6,459 bases of DNA from Comamonadaceae bacterium (GCA_947455875.1 CANGSD010000075.1:1-6459); one strand, 5' to 3'. Shown: positions 1 to 6,420, numbered from the stretch's first letter. The notes: generated from the sequence alone by a model not told the origin. Program-made: numbers and translations.

Positions 1-571
1 ACATCTTCTTTACCTGCATGGCTTTCGCTCGTCGCCGCGTTCGGCCAAGGCCATGCAAGTGGCCCGTTGGATGCAGACGCGACACCCAGGCGTGGCCTGG
101 TGGTGTCCGCAGCTGCCGCCCTCGCCGGCGCAGGCGATGACGCAGGTGATGCAGGGTCTGGCGGCCTGGCCGCCCCAGACACTGGGCGTGATAGGGTCGT
201 CCCTGGGCGGCTTTTATGCCACCTGTGTGGCCCAGGCCACCGGCTGCCGCGCGGTGCTGCTCAATCCGGCGGTCGATCCGGCGCGTGATCTGGCCGCCTA
301 CATCGGCGAGCACACCAGCTGGCAGGACCCGGCCGAGCGCTTTTTCTTCGAACCCCGCTACGTCGATGAACTGCGGGTCCTGACCCCGGCCCAGATCACA
401 CGGCCCGAGCGCTATTACGCGGTCATCGCCCAGGGCGACGAGGTCCTGGACTGGCGCGAGATGTGCGGCCGTTATCCGGGGGCGCAGATCCAGCTGCTCG
501 AAGGCGGCGATCACGCCTTGTCCGACTTTTCTGACCATATCGGCCAGGCCCTGGGTTTCCTCGGGCTGTAG
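1..571 (+). CDS. yqiA: YqiA-type alpha/beta-hydrolase esterase (5' end cut by the window)
   Basis: The reading frame is open from base 2, and the family's first motif (LYLHGFRSSPRSAKA) lies upstream of the first in-frame ATG at 53. That ATG is therefore internal and only a few N-terminal codons are missing. 189 codons are visible; E. coli YqiA has about 193 residues. Numbering visible codons from base 2, the nucleophile elbow GSSLGG puts the catalytic serine at S67 (200-202), GDEVLD gives the likely acid D146, and GGDHALSDF gives the histidine H171, so the triad is complete. NPAV, following the central strand, also matches YqiA. The family is a small cytoplasmic alpha/beta hydrolase with esterase activity on short acyl and CoA-type substrates; the physiological substrate is unclear. 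The next gene begins 35 bases downstream on the same strand, so co-transcription is possible but not shown. Confidence 0.92.
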   Translation, partial: HLLYLHGFRSSPRSAKAMQVARWMQTRHPGVAWWCPQLPPSPAQAMTQVMQGLAAWPPQTLGVIGSSLGGFYATCVAQATGCRAVLLNPAVDPARDLAAYIGEHTSWQDPAERFFFEPRYVDELRVLTPAQITRPERYYAVIAQGDEVLDWREMCGRYPGAQIQLLEGGDHALSDFSDHIGQALGFLGL

Positions 572-606
572 CGGCTGCCTCAGGGGGGCCATGGGACAAT
601 CCCCGG

Positions 607-2664
607 ATGTACGCACTGTTTGAAGAAGCCGGGAAATTCCAGGCGGGCCGGGTCCTGTCCGAGGCCGAGGCGTCAGCCCAGATCGAGCTGGAAACCGGCA
701 AGCGGGTCAAGGTCAAGGCCGCCCACATCCTGCTGAAGTTCGACAAGCCCCAACCGGCCGAATTCATCGCCCGCGCCCAGACCCTGGCCGAGGGCATCGA
801 GCTGGAACTGGCCTGGGAATTCGCCCCCGAAGAAGAATTCGGATTTGCCGACCTGGCACGTGACTACTTCAGCGCCGGCGCGGGGCTGGACCAGCAAGCC
901 GCCGCCCTCTTTCGCCTGTTCGAGGCGCCGCACTACTTCCGGCGCGCGGGCAAGGGTCGCTTCAAGAAAGCACCCGCCGAAATCGTGCAGCAGGCCCTGG
1001 CTGCCATCGAAAAGAAAAAGCAGCAACAGGCGCAGATCGCCGATTGGGCTCAGGCCCTGGCGTCGGGCACCTGCCCGGATCCAATCCGCGAGCAGCTTTA
1101 CCGCATCCTGTTTCGACCCGACAAAAATGCACCCGAGTACAAGGCGGTGGTCGAGGCCTCGCGTGCCGCCCAACTCGCGCCTCTGACCCTGCTGCAAAAG
1201 GCGGGCGCCATCGACTCGGCCTACCAGTTTCACTGGAAGCGATTCCTCTTCGAGCACTTCCCCAAGGGCACCGGCTTTCCCGCACTGACCGCACCGGCCA
1301 TCGCCGACGAACTGCCCCTGGCCCCGGCGCCGGCTTGGTCGATTGACGACTCCGCCACCACCGAGATCGATGACGCACTGTCGGTGCAAGGACTGGGCAC
1401 CGGCACGGTGACGCTGGGCATCCACATCGCTGCGCCCGGCCTGGCCTTGCAGCCGGCGGCGGCGGTCGACCAGGTGGCGCGCCTGCGCCTGTCGACCGTC
1501 TACATGCCGGGCTACAAGATCACCATGCTGCCCGACGACGTGGTGCAGGCCTACACCCTGCAAGAGGGGCGGGACTGCCCCGCCGTCTCGCTGTATGTGC
1601 AGTTCGACGAGGCCACGCTGACCGTCCAGGACAGCGTGACGCGCCTGGAGCGGGTGACGATCGCCGCCAACCTGCGGCATGACCAGCTTGATGCGTCGAT
1701 CACCGAAGCCTGGCTGGACGATCCGACCCATGCGGGCGAGCCAGGCGAGCCTGTGCCCGACGTGGCCGCCGGCCTGCGCGCACCGCTGTCGTTCTTGTAT
1801 CGACTGGCCCGTCACCTGAAGGCGCAGCGCGAAGTGGTGCGTGGCAAGCCCGAGACCTTCAACCGGCCCGACTACAACTTCCGCCTCGCCGACCACGACG
1901 GCACCGAACCCACCGGCCACGAGCAGGTGCAGATCACCGTGCGCCGACGCGGCGCGCCACTGGATTTGATCGTGGCCGAGGCCATGATCCTGGCCAATAG
2001 CACCTGGGGTCAGTGGCTGGCCGACCTGGGTGTGCCCGCGATCTACCGCAGCCAGGCCAGCCTGGCGCCCGGCGTGAAAGTGCGTATGGGCACCAAGGCC
2101 GCACCGCACGCCGGCATTGGCGTCAAGTGCTATGCCTGGAGCACCTCGCCCCTGCGTCGCTACACCGACCTGGTGAACCAGTGGCAGATCATCGCGGCGG
2201 CACGCCATGGCCGCACCGCCGCTCTGGCCGCACCGTTCAAACCGAAGGACGCGGAGCTGTTCTCGATCATCTCGGGCTTTGACGCCGCCTACAGCGCCTA
2301 CAACGGCTACCAGGCGGGCATGGAGCGGTTCTGGACCCTGAAGTACCTGCACCAGCAAGGCATCACCGAGCTCACGGCCACGGCCTTTCGCGAAGGCCTG
2401 GTACGCGCCGACGACCTGCCCTTGGTGCTGCCGGTCATGGGGGCGAACAACCTGCCGCGCGGCGCGCGCGTGCGTGTCAAGCTCGGTGCGATCGACGAGA
2501 TTGCGCTGGACGTGCACGGCACGGTGATCGAGCGCCTGGACACCGAGGCCGAGCCGGCGGCCGCCGACGAAGACAGCGGCGAAGAGGAGCCGGTAGCCGG
2601 CCCGATCGCCATCGCGGTGGACGTCAGCGAGGAAGCGCCCGGCGCCGATAATCCAAGCCCGTGA
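607..2664 (+). CDS. RNB-domain exoribonuclease (RNase II/R superfamily)
   Basis: This 685-residue protein is a predicted processive 3'-5' hydrolytic exoribonuclease acting in the cytoplasm. The RNB catalytic domain spans about residues 240-560. The metal-binding signature IDDSATTEIDDAL covers 246-258 (D247, E253, D255, D256), the substrate-clamping segment YMPGYKITMLP starts at Y299, and the TSPLRRY motif contains R517, which aligns with catalytic Arg500 of E. coli RNase II. The second acidic position of the signature is E253, where E. coli RNase II has Asp207. A Lys/Gln-rich helix lies near 133-145. I see no confident C-terminal S1 domain, only a short beta-rich stretch near 605-640, followed by an acidic, probably disordered tail (about 645-685). 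ATG 607 has no good Shine-Dalgarno sequence, but the residues right after it look like a genuine family N-terminus. The stop overlaps the next start. It may be annotated as RNase II or VacB-like; it is not a canonical rnr or rnb. Confidence 0.93.
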   Translation: MYALFEEAGKFQAGRVLSEAEASAQIELETGKRVKVKAAHILLKFDKPQPAEFIARAQTLAEGIELELAWEFAPEEEFGFADLARDYFSAGAGLDQQAAALFRLFEAPHYFRRAGKGRFKKAPAEIVQQALAAIEKKKQQQAQIADWAQALASGTCPDPIREQLYRILFRPDKNAPEYKAVVEASRAAQLAPLTLLQKAGAIDSAYQFHWKRFLFEHFPKGTGFPALTAPAIADELPLAPAPAWSIDDSATTEIDDALSVQGLGTGTVTLGIHIAAPGLALQPAAAVDQVARLRLSTVYMPGYKITMLPDDVVQAYTLQEGRDCPAVSLYVQFDEATLTVQDSVTRLERVTIAANLRHDQLDASITEAWLDDPTHAGEPGEPVPDVAAGLRAPLSFLYRLARHLKAQREVVRGKPETFNRPDYNFRLADHDGTEPTGHEQVQITVRRRGAPLDLIVAEAMILANSTWGQWLADLGVPAIYRSQASLAPGVKVRMGTKAAPHAGIGVKCYAWSTSPLRRYTDLVNQWQIIAAARHGRTAALAAPFKPKDAELFSIISGFDAAYSAYNGYQAGMERFWTLKYLHQQGITELTATAFREGLVRADDLPLVLPVMGANNLPRGARVRVKLGAIDEIALDVHGTVIERLDTEAEPAAADEDSGEEEPVAGPIAIAVDVSEEAPGADNPSP

Positions 2665-3515
2665 AGTTCAAGTCCCTGAGCACCCTGCAGATCGCACTGG
2701 CCGTCTCCGTGGCGGCCCATGCGGCCTTGCTGGCGGTGCGCTTCGTGGACCCCGAACGATTCAACCGCGTCTTTCAGGACACGCCGCTGGAGGTGGTCCT
2801 GGTCAATTCCCGCACCTCCGAGCGGCCCGACAAGGCTCAGGCCATCGCCCAGGCCACGATGGCCGGTGGCGGTGAGGCGCAGGCGGGCCGCGCGACGTCT
2901 CCCTTGCCGCCGTCGATGCTGGCCGCCGTGGGCGATGCCAGCGAAGAATCCCAGCGCAAGATCGAGGCGATGCAGACGCAGCAGATGATGCTGCTGGCCC
3001 AAGCGCGCCAGGCCCTGGCCGCCCTGCCCCCACCCGACCCCAAGCAGGCCGCCGACTCGCCCGAGGCCCGGGCCCGTGAAGAAAAGCGGCGTCAACTGGC
3101 CAAGCTGCTGGCGGAGATCGAGCGCCGCATCCAGGAAGAAAACGCGCGACCCAAGAAACGCTATATCAGCCCCGCCACCCGCGAAGAGGTCTATGCCCTT
3201 TATTACGACGGACTGCGTCGGCGCATCGAGGAGCGCGGCACGCGCAACTTCCCCGAGGTCGCTGGCCAAAAACTCTATGGCGAGCTGACCATGGCGCTGA
3301 CCATCCAGGCCGATGGCCGCGTGCTCTCCGCCGAAGTGGTGGAGAGCTCCGGGCAGCAGGTGCTGGATCGACGCGCCATCGGCATCGCCCCCGCGGCGGG
3401 CCCCTTCGGGCGTTTTAACGAGGCCATGCGCCAGCGCGCCGATCAGATCGTGGTCGTTGCGCGTTTTCGCTTCACGCGCAACGAAACCCTCGAGACCAGC
3501 GCCGCAGGCCGCTGA
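2661..3515 (+). CDS. TonB-family energy transducer, inner-membrane anchored
   Basis: This 284-residue protein begins with GTG at 2661, overlapping the RNase stop by 4 bases. The next in-frame Met would lose the membrane anchor, so GTG is preferred. A single N-terminal membrane segment (about 9-27) contains S16 and H20, the same spacing and numbering as the Ser16/His20 pair of E. coli TonB that is needed for coupling to ExbB/ExbD. The periplasmic linker is not the classical Pro-Lys repeat: it is Gln/Glu/Arg-rich and probably helical (about 94-121 and 138-167), more like TolA. The C-terminal TonB-like domain runs from about Y178 to 275, with FPE at 197-199, an ADGRV turn near 218-222 and the SSG...LD signature at S229, S230, G231 and D236. 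No exbB or exbD is in the window, so energising partners must be encoded elsewhere. The outer-membrane partner is unknown. Known TonB proteins transmit proton-motive force to outer-membrane transporters. Confidence 0.85.
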   Translation: MKFKSLSTLQIALAVSVAAHAALLAVRFVDPERFNRVFQDTPLEVVLVNSRTSERPDKAQAIAQATMAGGGEAQAGRATSPLPPSMLAAVGDASEESQRKIEAMQTQQMMLLAQARQALAALPPPDPKQAADSPEARAREEKRRQLAKLLAEIERRIQEENARPKKRYISPATREEVYALYYDGLRRRIEERGTRNFPEVAGQKLYGELTMALTIQADGRVLSAEVVESSGQQVLDRRAIGIAPAAGPFGRFNEAMRQRADQIVVVARFRFTRNETLETSAAGR

Positions 3516-3526
3516 CGATTCGACGC

Positions 3527-3532
3527 AAGGAG
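3527..3532 (+). promoter_or_regulatory. Strong Shine-Dalgarno site for aroE
   Basis: AAGGAG lies 8 bases upstream of ATG 3541, in the 25-base gap after the TonB-type gene. It is the best ribosome-binding site in the window and fixes the aroE start, even though the frame stays open far upstream to about 3313 inside the TonB-type gene. aroE is the only gene here that appears to have fully independent translation initiation. Confidence 0.85.
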
Positions 3533-3540
3533 ACCCGACG

Positions 3541-4383
3541 ATGGACCGCTATGGCGTGATGGGCAACCCGGTGGCACACAGCAAGTCGCCCTGGATCCAT
3601 GCCCGCTTCGCGCAGCTCACGGCGCAGGCACTGACCTACGAGGCCCTCCTGGTGCCCCTGGACGGCTTCGTACAAGCGGTGCAGGCCCTGCGCGCCAACG
3701 GGGGTCGGGGCTGCAATGTGACCGTGCCCTTCAAGTTCGAGGCGGCGGCCTTGCCGGGCCTGCGCCTGTCCGAGCGCGCCACTCTGGCCGGCGCGTGCAA
3801 CACGCTGCGGTTCGATGGCGAGTCGATCCTGGGCGACAACACCGATGGTGTCGGTCTGGTGCGAGACATCACCGTGAACGCCGGTGTACCCCTGGCGGGT
3901 CGCCGCATCTTGCTGGTGGGTGCGGGTGGCGCGGGCGCGGGGGTGCTGGGGCCGCTGCTGCAAGCCGGGCCCGCGGCATTGACGATCGCTAACCGCAGCC
4001 CGGACAAGGCGCATCAACTCGCCGCACGCCATGCCGATCTCGCCCACCGACACGGTGTCGCGCTCTCGGCCTGCGGGCTGGACGACGTGGGTACCGCCTA
4101 CGACATCGTGATCAACGCCAGCGCCAGCAGTCTGGCCGGCGAGGGCGCGCCCATTGCGCCGACCGCGCTGCGCGCGGGCACGCTGGCCTGCGACCTGATG
4201 TATGGGCCCGGCGCCCAGGCCTTTCTGGACTGGGCACGCCAGCACGGCGCGCAGGCGCGCGATGGCCTGGGCATGCTGGTCGAACAGGCAGCCGAGTCCT
4301 TTTCGATCTGGCGTGGGGTGATGCCGCCCGCGGGCCAGGTGCTGTCCGAGTTGCGCGCGCTGTTGGAGACGCCCAAGACATGA
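3541..4383 (+). CDS. aroE: Shikimate dehydrogenase (NADP-dependent)
   Basis: A 280-residue enzyme, close to the usual length of about 270-290. It reduces 3-dehydroshikimate to shikimate with NADPH in the cytoplasm, the fourth step of the common aromatic pathway. Shikimate-binding S14 and S16 lie in GNPVAHSKSP; catalytic K65 is in NVTVPFK; N87 is in ACNTL; catalytic-pair D102 is in GDNTDG. The dinucleotide loop GAGGAGAGV covers 127-135, and NRS at 151-153 followed by K156 is the adenosine 2'-phosphate-recognition region expected for NADP preference. DLMYGP (D218-P223, Y221) and Q249 in GMLVEQAA complete the active site. C86 sits where many homologues have Val or Ala before the NT pair; probably neutral. 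These features favour AroE over YdiB or the quinate dehydrogenases. The stop TGA overlaps the mtgA ATG (ATGA 4380-4383). Confidence 0.97.
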   Translation: MDRYGVMGNPVAHSKSPWIHARFAQLTAQALTYEALLVPLDGFVQAVQALRANGGRGCNVTVPFKFEAAALPGLRLSERATLAGACNTLRFDGESILGDNTDGVGLVRDITVNAGVPLAGRRILLVGAGGAGAGVLGPLLQAGPAALTIANRSPDKAHQLAARHADLAHRHGVALSACGLDDVGTAYDIVINASASSLAGEGAPIAPTALRAGTLACDLMYGPGAQAFLDWARQHGAQARDGLGMLVEQAAESFSIWRGVMPPAGQVLSELRALLETPKT

Positions 4384-5114
4384 AGGCGCTCGGACGCTGG
4401 CTGCTGCTGCTGGTGATCGCGGTCTTGGGGCTGCAGCTGTTTTTCGTCCTGCGCATTGCGCTGATGGCGGTGGTGGATCCGCAATCGAGCACCTTCGAGC
4501 GCTCCGAGGCGTGGCGCATTTCCACGCAGAAGCCCACCGGACTGCGCTGGCGCCAGCAGTGGACGCCCTATGCGCGAATTTCCGATCACCTCAAACGCGC
4601 GGTCATCACCTCCGAAGATGACAGCTTCGTCAACCACGACGGCGTGGATTGGGAGGCGATCGAGAAAGCCTGGCAACGCAATGCCAAGGCCGAAGCCGAA
4701 GCGGCGCGGCGTGCGCAAGGCAAAGTTCAGGGGCAGCGTCCACCCAAGATCGTGGGTGGCTCCACCATCACGCAGCAACTGGCCAAGAACCTGCTGCTCT
4801 CGGGCGAGCGCACGCTGGTGCGCAAAAGCCAGGAGATGGTGCTGACCTTTGCCTTGGAGACCTTCCTGACCAAGGAACGGATCCTCGAGATCTACCTCAA
4901 TCACGTCGAGTGGGGTGAGGGCGTGTTTGGCGCCGAGGCGGCGGCGCAGCATTACTTTCGCAAGAGCGCGGCGCGTTTGACCCCTTATGAAGCCGCGCGA
5001 CTCGCGGTGATGTTGCCGCGCCCGCGCTATTTCGAGAAGCTACCGCAATCGGACTACCTCGCCAACCGCGCCAGCGTGATCATGGGCCGCATGCGCGACG
5101 CCGAGCTGCCCTGA
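4380..5114 (+). CDS. mtgA: Monofunctional biosynthetic peptidoglycan transglycosylase (GT51)
   Basis: A 244-residue inner-membrane enzyme that polymerises lipid II into glycan strands on the periplasmic side, without a transpeptidase domain. One N-terminal membrane segment is at about 7-30. All GT51 motifs are present: SEDDSFVNHDG with catalytic E79, GGSTITQQLAKN, RKSQEM with the second glutamate E152 (equivalent to the PBP1b E233/E290 pair), KERILEIYLNHVEWG, and the EAARLAVMLPRP segment. Between the first two motifs lies an Ala/Glu/Lys/Arg-rich stretch (about 100-122) longer than in E. coli MtgA by roughly 16 residues; I recall similar charged insertions in other Burkholderiales. The start overlaps the aroE stop, and GGAGA at 4365-4369 inside the end of aroE may serve as its ribosome-binding site. 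The aroE-mtgA pairing is familiar in betaproteobacteria. Confidence 0.96.
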   Translation: MKALGRWLLLLVIAVLGLQLFFVLRIALMAVVDPQSSTFERSEAWRISTQKPTGLRWRQQWTPYARISDHLKRAVITSEDDSFVNHDGVDWEAIEKAWQRNAKAEAEAARRAQGKVQGQRPPKIVGGSTITQQLAKNLLLSGERTLVRKSQEMVLTFALETFLTKERILEIYLNHVEWGEGVFGAEAAAQHYFRKSAARLTPYEAARLAVMLPRPRYFEKLPQSDYLANRASVIMGRMRDAELP

Positions 5115-5118
5115 GGTG
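5113..5118 (+). promoter_or_regulatory. Possible Shine-Dalgarno site overlapping the mtgA stop
   Basis: GAGGTG overlaps the mtgA TGA. It lies 3 bases before the ATG at 5122, which is too close, and 11 bases before the ATG at 5130, slightly long but usable. The spacing supports 5130 as the functional start, because the 5122 frame ends after three codons. Confidence 0.45.
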
Positions 5119-5121
5119 CCG

Positions 5122-5137
5122 ATGACGCCATGACGCC
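5122..5137 (+). repeat. Tandem 8-bp duplication at a start codon
   Basis: ATGACGCC occurs twice head to tail, at 5122-5129 and 5130-5137. Because 8 is not a multiple of 3, the two ATGs are in different frames. The first gives Met-Thr-Pro-stop, and its TGA (5131-5133) overlaps the second ATG as ATGA. The second ATG opens the 168-residue gene. Confidence 0.9.
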
Positions 5138-5636
5138 ATCGCCCACCTTGCTCGTGACGCTGCTGCTGTTTGCGGCGTATTTCGTGCTGCTGGTGTGGGC
5201 GCTGCGCCGGCAAAAGCAGATCGTGCAGGGGCCGTGGCTGTTTTTTCTGCGGGCCTTTTTTCCGAACTGGAAGTTCTATCACGCGGTGGGCCGCCCGCCT
5301 CGCCTGTATGTGCGCGGGCAGGCCGATTCGGGCGAGTGGGGGATCTGGCAGCAGGTGTACCCGCGACGCCAACGCAAGCTGTGGCACCTGGTGCACAACG
5401 CCGATGTGAACCTCGCGCTGTCGCACCAGAACCTGGTGGACCATCTGGCCGCCGACATCAATGACTTGCCCGACGACGCCGACATCCGTGAGTGCGTGAG
5501 CTACCAGCTGGTGGCGCGCCTTGCACGCACAGCCTTGCCGGCGCAGGTGCACGCCTTCCAATTCGAGCTACGGCTGGAGTCACCGCACGGTGACGAGGCG
5601 ATGTGCATGCTGCAATCTCCGGTGCTGGCTGTATGA
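5130..5636 (+). CDS. Unrecognised one-pass membrane protein, coupled to the HTTM-like gene
   Basis: I do not recognise this 168-residue protein with certainty. It has one clear N-terminal membrane segment (about 6-25), followed at once by RRQKQ (26-30). The charge pattern suggests N-terminus outside and the bulk of the protein in the cytoplasm, but a short aromatic hydrophobic patch (35-44) makes topology uncertain. It continues with FFPNWKFYH (43-51), LYVRG (59-63), W70 and W73, a basic run (RRQRK, 79-83), LWHLVHN (84-90), and a predominantly helical middle. The FPxWxFxx then LYVR pattern recalls small proteins (DUF5819-like) encoded beside HTTM proteins; this is memory-based and tentative. 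It starts 15 bases after mtgA, and its stop overlaps the start of the next gene (ATGA 5633-5636), so the two are very likely co-translated and may form a complex. No catalytic motif is visible. Confidence 0.85.
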   Translation: MTPSPTLLVTLLLFAAYFVLLVWALRRQKQIVQGPWLFFLRAFFPNWKFYHAVGRPPRLYVRGQADSGEWGIWQQVYPRRQRKLWHLVHNADVNLALSHQNLVDHLAADINDLPDDADIRECVSYQLVARLARTALPAQVHAFQFELRLESPHGDEAMCMLQSPVLAV

Positions 5637-6409
5637 CGCTCACCGACGCAGCACGCGCCTTCGAGATCCTGCTGGGATGGAGCCTGCTGCTGCAGTCGCT
5701 GGAGCAGCTGCGCGTACAGGCCTTGGACCGGGTGGGTGACTGGACGATCCAGCGCACCGAGGTGCCGATGCGCCCCGCCTGGCTGCGGCCGCTGCTGGAT
5801 GTCGTGTTTCAGCCTGCGGTCTACTTTTCGATGCTGTGGCTGCGGGCGGCTCTGGCGGTGCTGCTGATGGTCGGCTACCTGCCACTGGCAGGGGCGATGC
5901 TGCTGTTCGTGATTGCGGTGTTGCTGCTGTTTCGCTGGCGCGGGGCCTTCAATGGCGGCAGCGATTTCATGACGCTGGTGGGCCTGACGGGCCTGCTGAT
6001 CGCGTATGGCGTAGGTGCATATGCGGGTATGGCACACGGTTGGCGTGCGGGCCTGTGGTACGTGACCTTGCAGGCGCTCACCTCATATTTCATGTCGGGA
6101 TGGGTCAAGCTGCTGCGACCCGAGTGGCGATCGGGGCGCGCGCTGCCCTTTTTTCTCGACACGGGTATTTATGGACCGCTGGCTGCAGACAGTCTGTTTC
6201 GTCGGCCTGCCGTCGCCCGGGTTTGCGCCTGGGCGTTTACCGTGTGGGAAGGATGTTTCCCGCTGGCCTTGCTCGATGTACGTTTAGCCGCCGTGTTCTG
6301 TGGGGTGGCGGCGGTGTTTCACTTTCTGGTGTTTTGGTACTTCGGATTGAACCGATTCTTTTGGGCCTGGCTCACGACGTTTCCGGCGGTGATGTACGCG
6401 GCGTCTTGA
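5633..6409 (+). CDS. HTTM / vitamin K-dependent gamma-carboxylase-like multi-pass membrane protein
   Basis: The 258-residue protein is strongly hydrophobic, with several membrane segments: roughly 56-80, 83-100, 112-133, 140-158, 197-214 and 218-237, plus a weaker one at 242-256. The segment starting YFMSGWVKLL (Y152-L161, K159) with W165 and G168 resembles the YFxxGxKKLxxxWxxG region of human gamma-glutamyl carboxylase, placing K159 at its catalytic base Lys218. F229-H230 with F237, F242, L247 and P251 matches a second VKGC-type pattern. NGGSDF (107-112) lies where the human enzyme has NNHSYL, so the His160 position is Gly here. The core TM region is present but no long lumenal-type domain, as in short bacterial HTTM proteins. 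Start 5633 is chosen for the ATGA overlap; an in-frame GTG at 5603 is possible. Function unknown; gamma-carboxylation should not be assumed. L218 is encoded by TTA, the only in-frame TTA I found by eye in the window. Confidence 0.8.
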   Translation: MTLTDAARAFEILLGWSLLLQSLEQLRVQALDRVGDWTIQRTEVPMRPAWLRPLLDVVFQPAVYFSMLWLRAALAVLLMVGYLPLAGAMLLFVIAVLLLFRWRGAFNGGSDFMTLVGLTGLLIAYGVGAYAGMAHGWRAGLWYVTLQALTSYFMSGWVKLLRPEWRSGRALPFFLDTGIYGPLAADSLFRRPAVARVCAWAFTVWEGCFPLALLDVRLAAVFCGVAAVFHFLVFWYFGLNRFFWAWLTTFPAVMYAAS

Positions 6410-6420
6410 GGGGTACAGGT

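Noticed and set aside
53..571. ATG at 53 as the true start of the esterase
   Set aside because: It would remove the conserved LYLHGF...SPRSAKA motif, which is in frame just upstream.
593..603. GGGA-CAA-TCCC inverted repeat just before the RNase start
   Set aside because: A 4-bp stem is too short to call a hairpin or operator, and it has no T-run to suggest termination.
673..2517. A 614-codon open frame on the minus strand antisense to the RNase gene
   Set aside because: It is rich in Gly, Arg, His and Gln without domain motifs, as expected for a shadow frame in GC-rich DNA. The + strand frame has intact RNB catalytic motifs.
2307..3269. A 320-codon minus-strand open frame across the RNase/TonB-type junction
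   Set aside because: It spans two well-supported + strand genes and shows no recognisable motif; a compositional shadow.
3313..3540. Upstream extension of the aroE frame into the TonB-type gene
   Set aside because: The added residues are Arg/Ser/Pro-rich out-of-frame readings of the TonB-like domain. ATG 3541 has a strong ribosome site and starts exactly at the AroE family N-terminus.
4098..4952. A 284-codon minus-strand open frame antisense to aroE and mtgA
   Set aside because: Both + strand genes have complete active-site motifs here, and the antisense translation has no family-like features.
5603..5632. Alternative GTG start for the HTTM-like gene with a nearby GAGG
   Set aside because: It would add ten residues and a 34-base overlap with the preceding gene. 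ATG 5633, overlapping its stop as ATGA, fits the other junctions better, though the GTG cannot be excluded.
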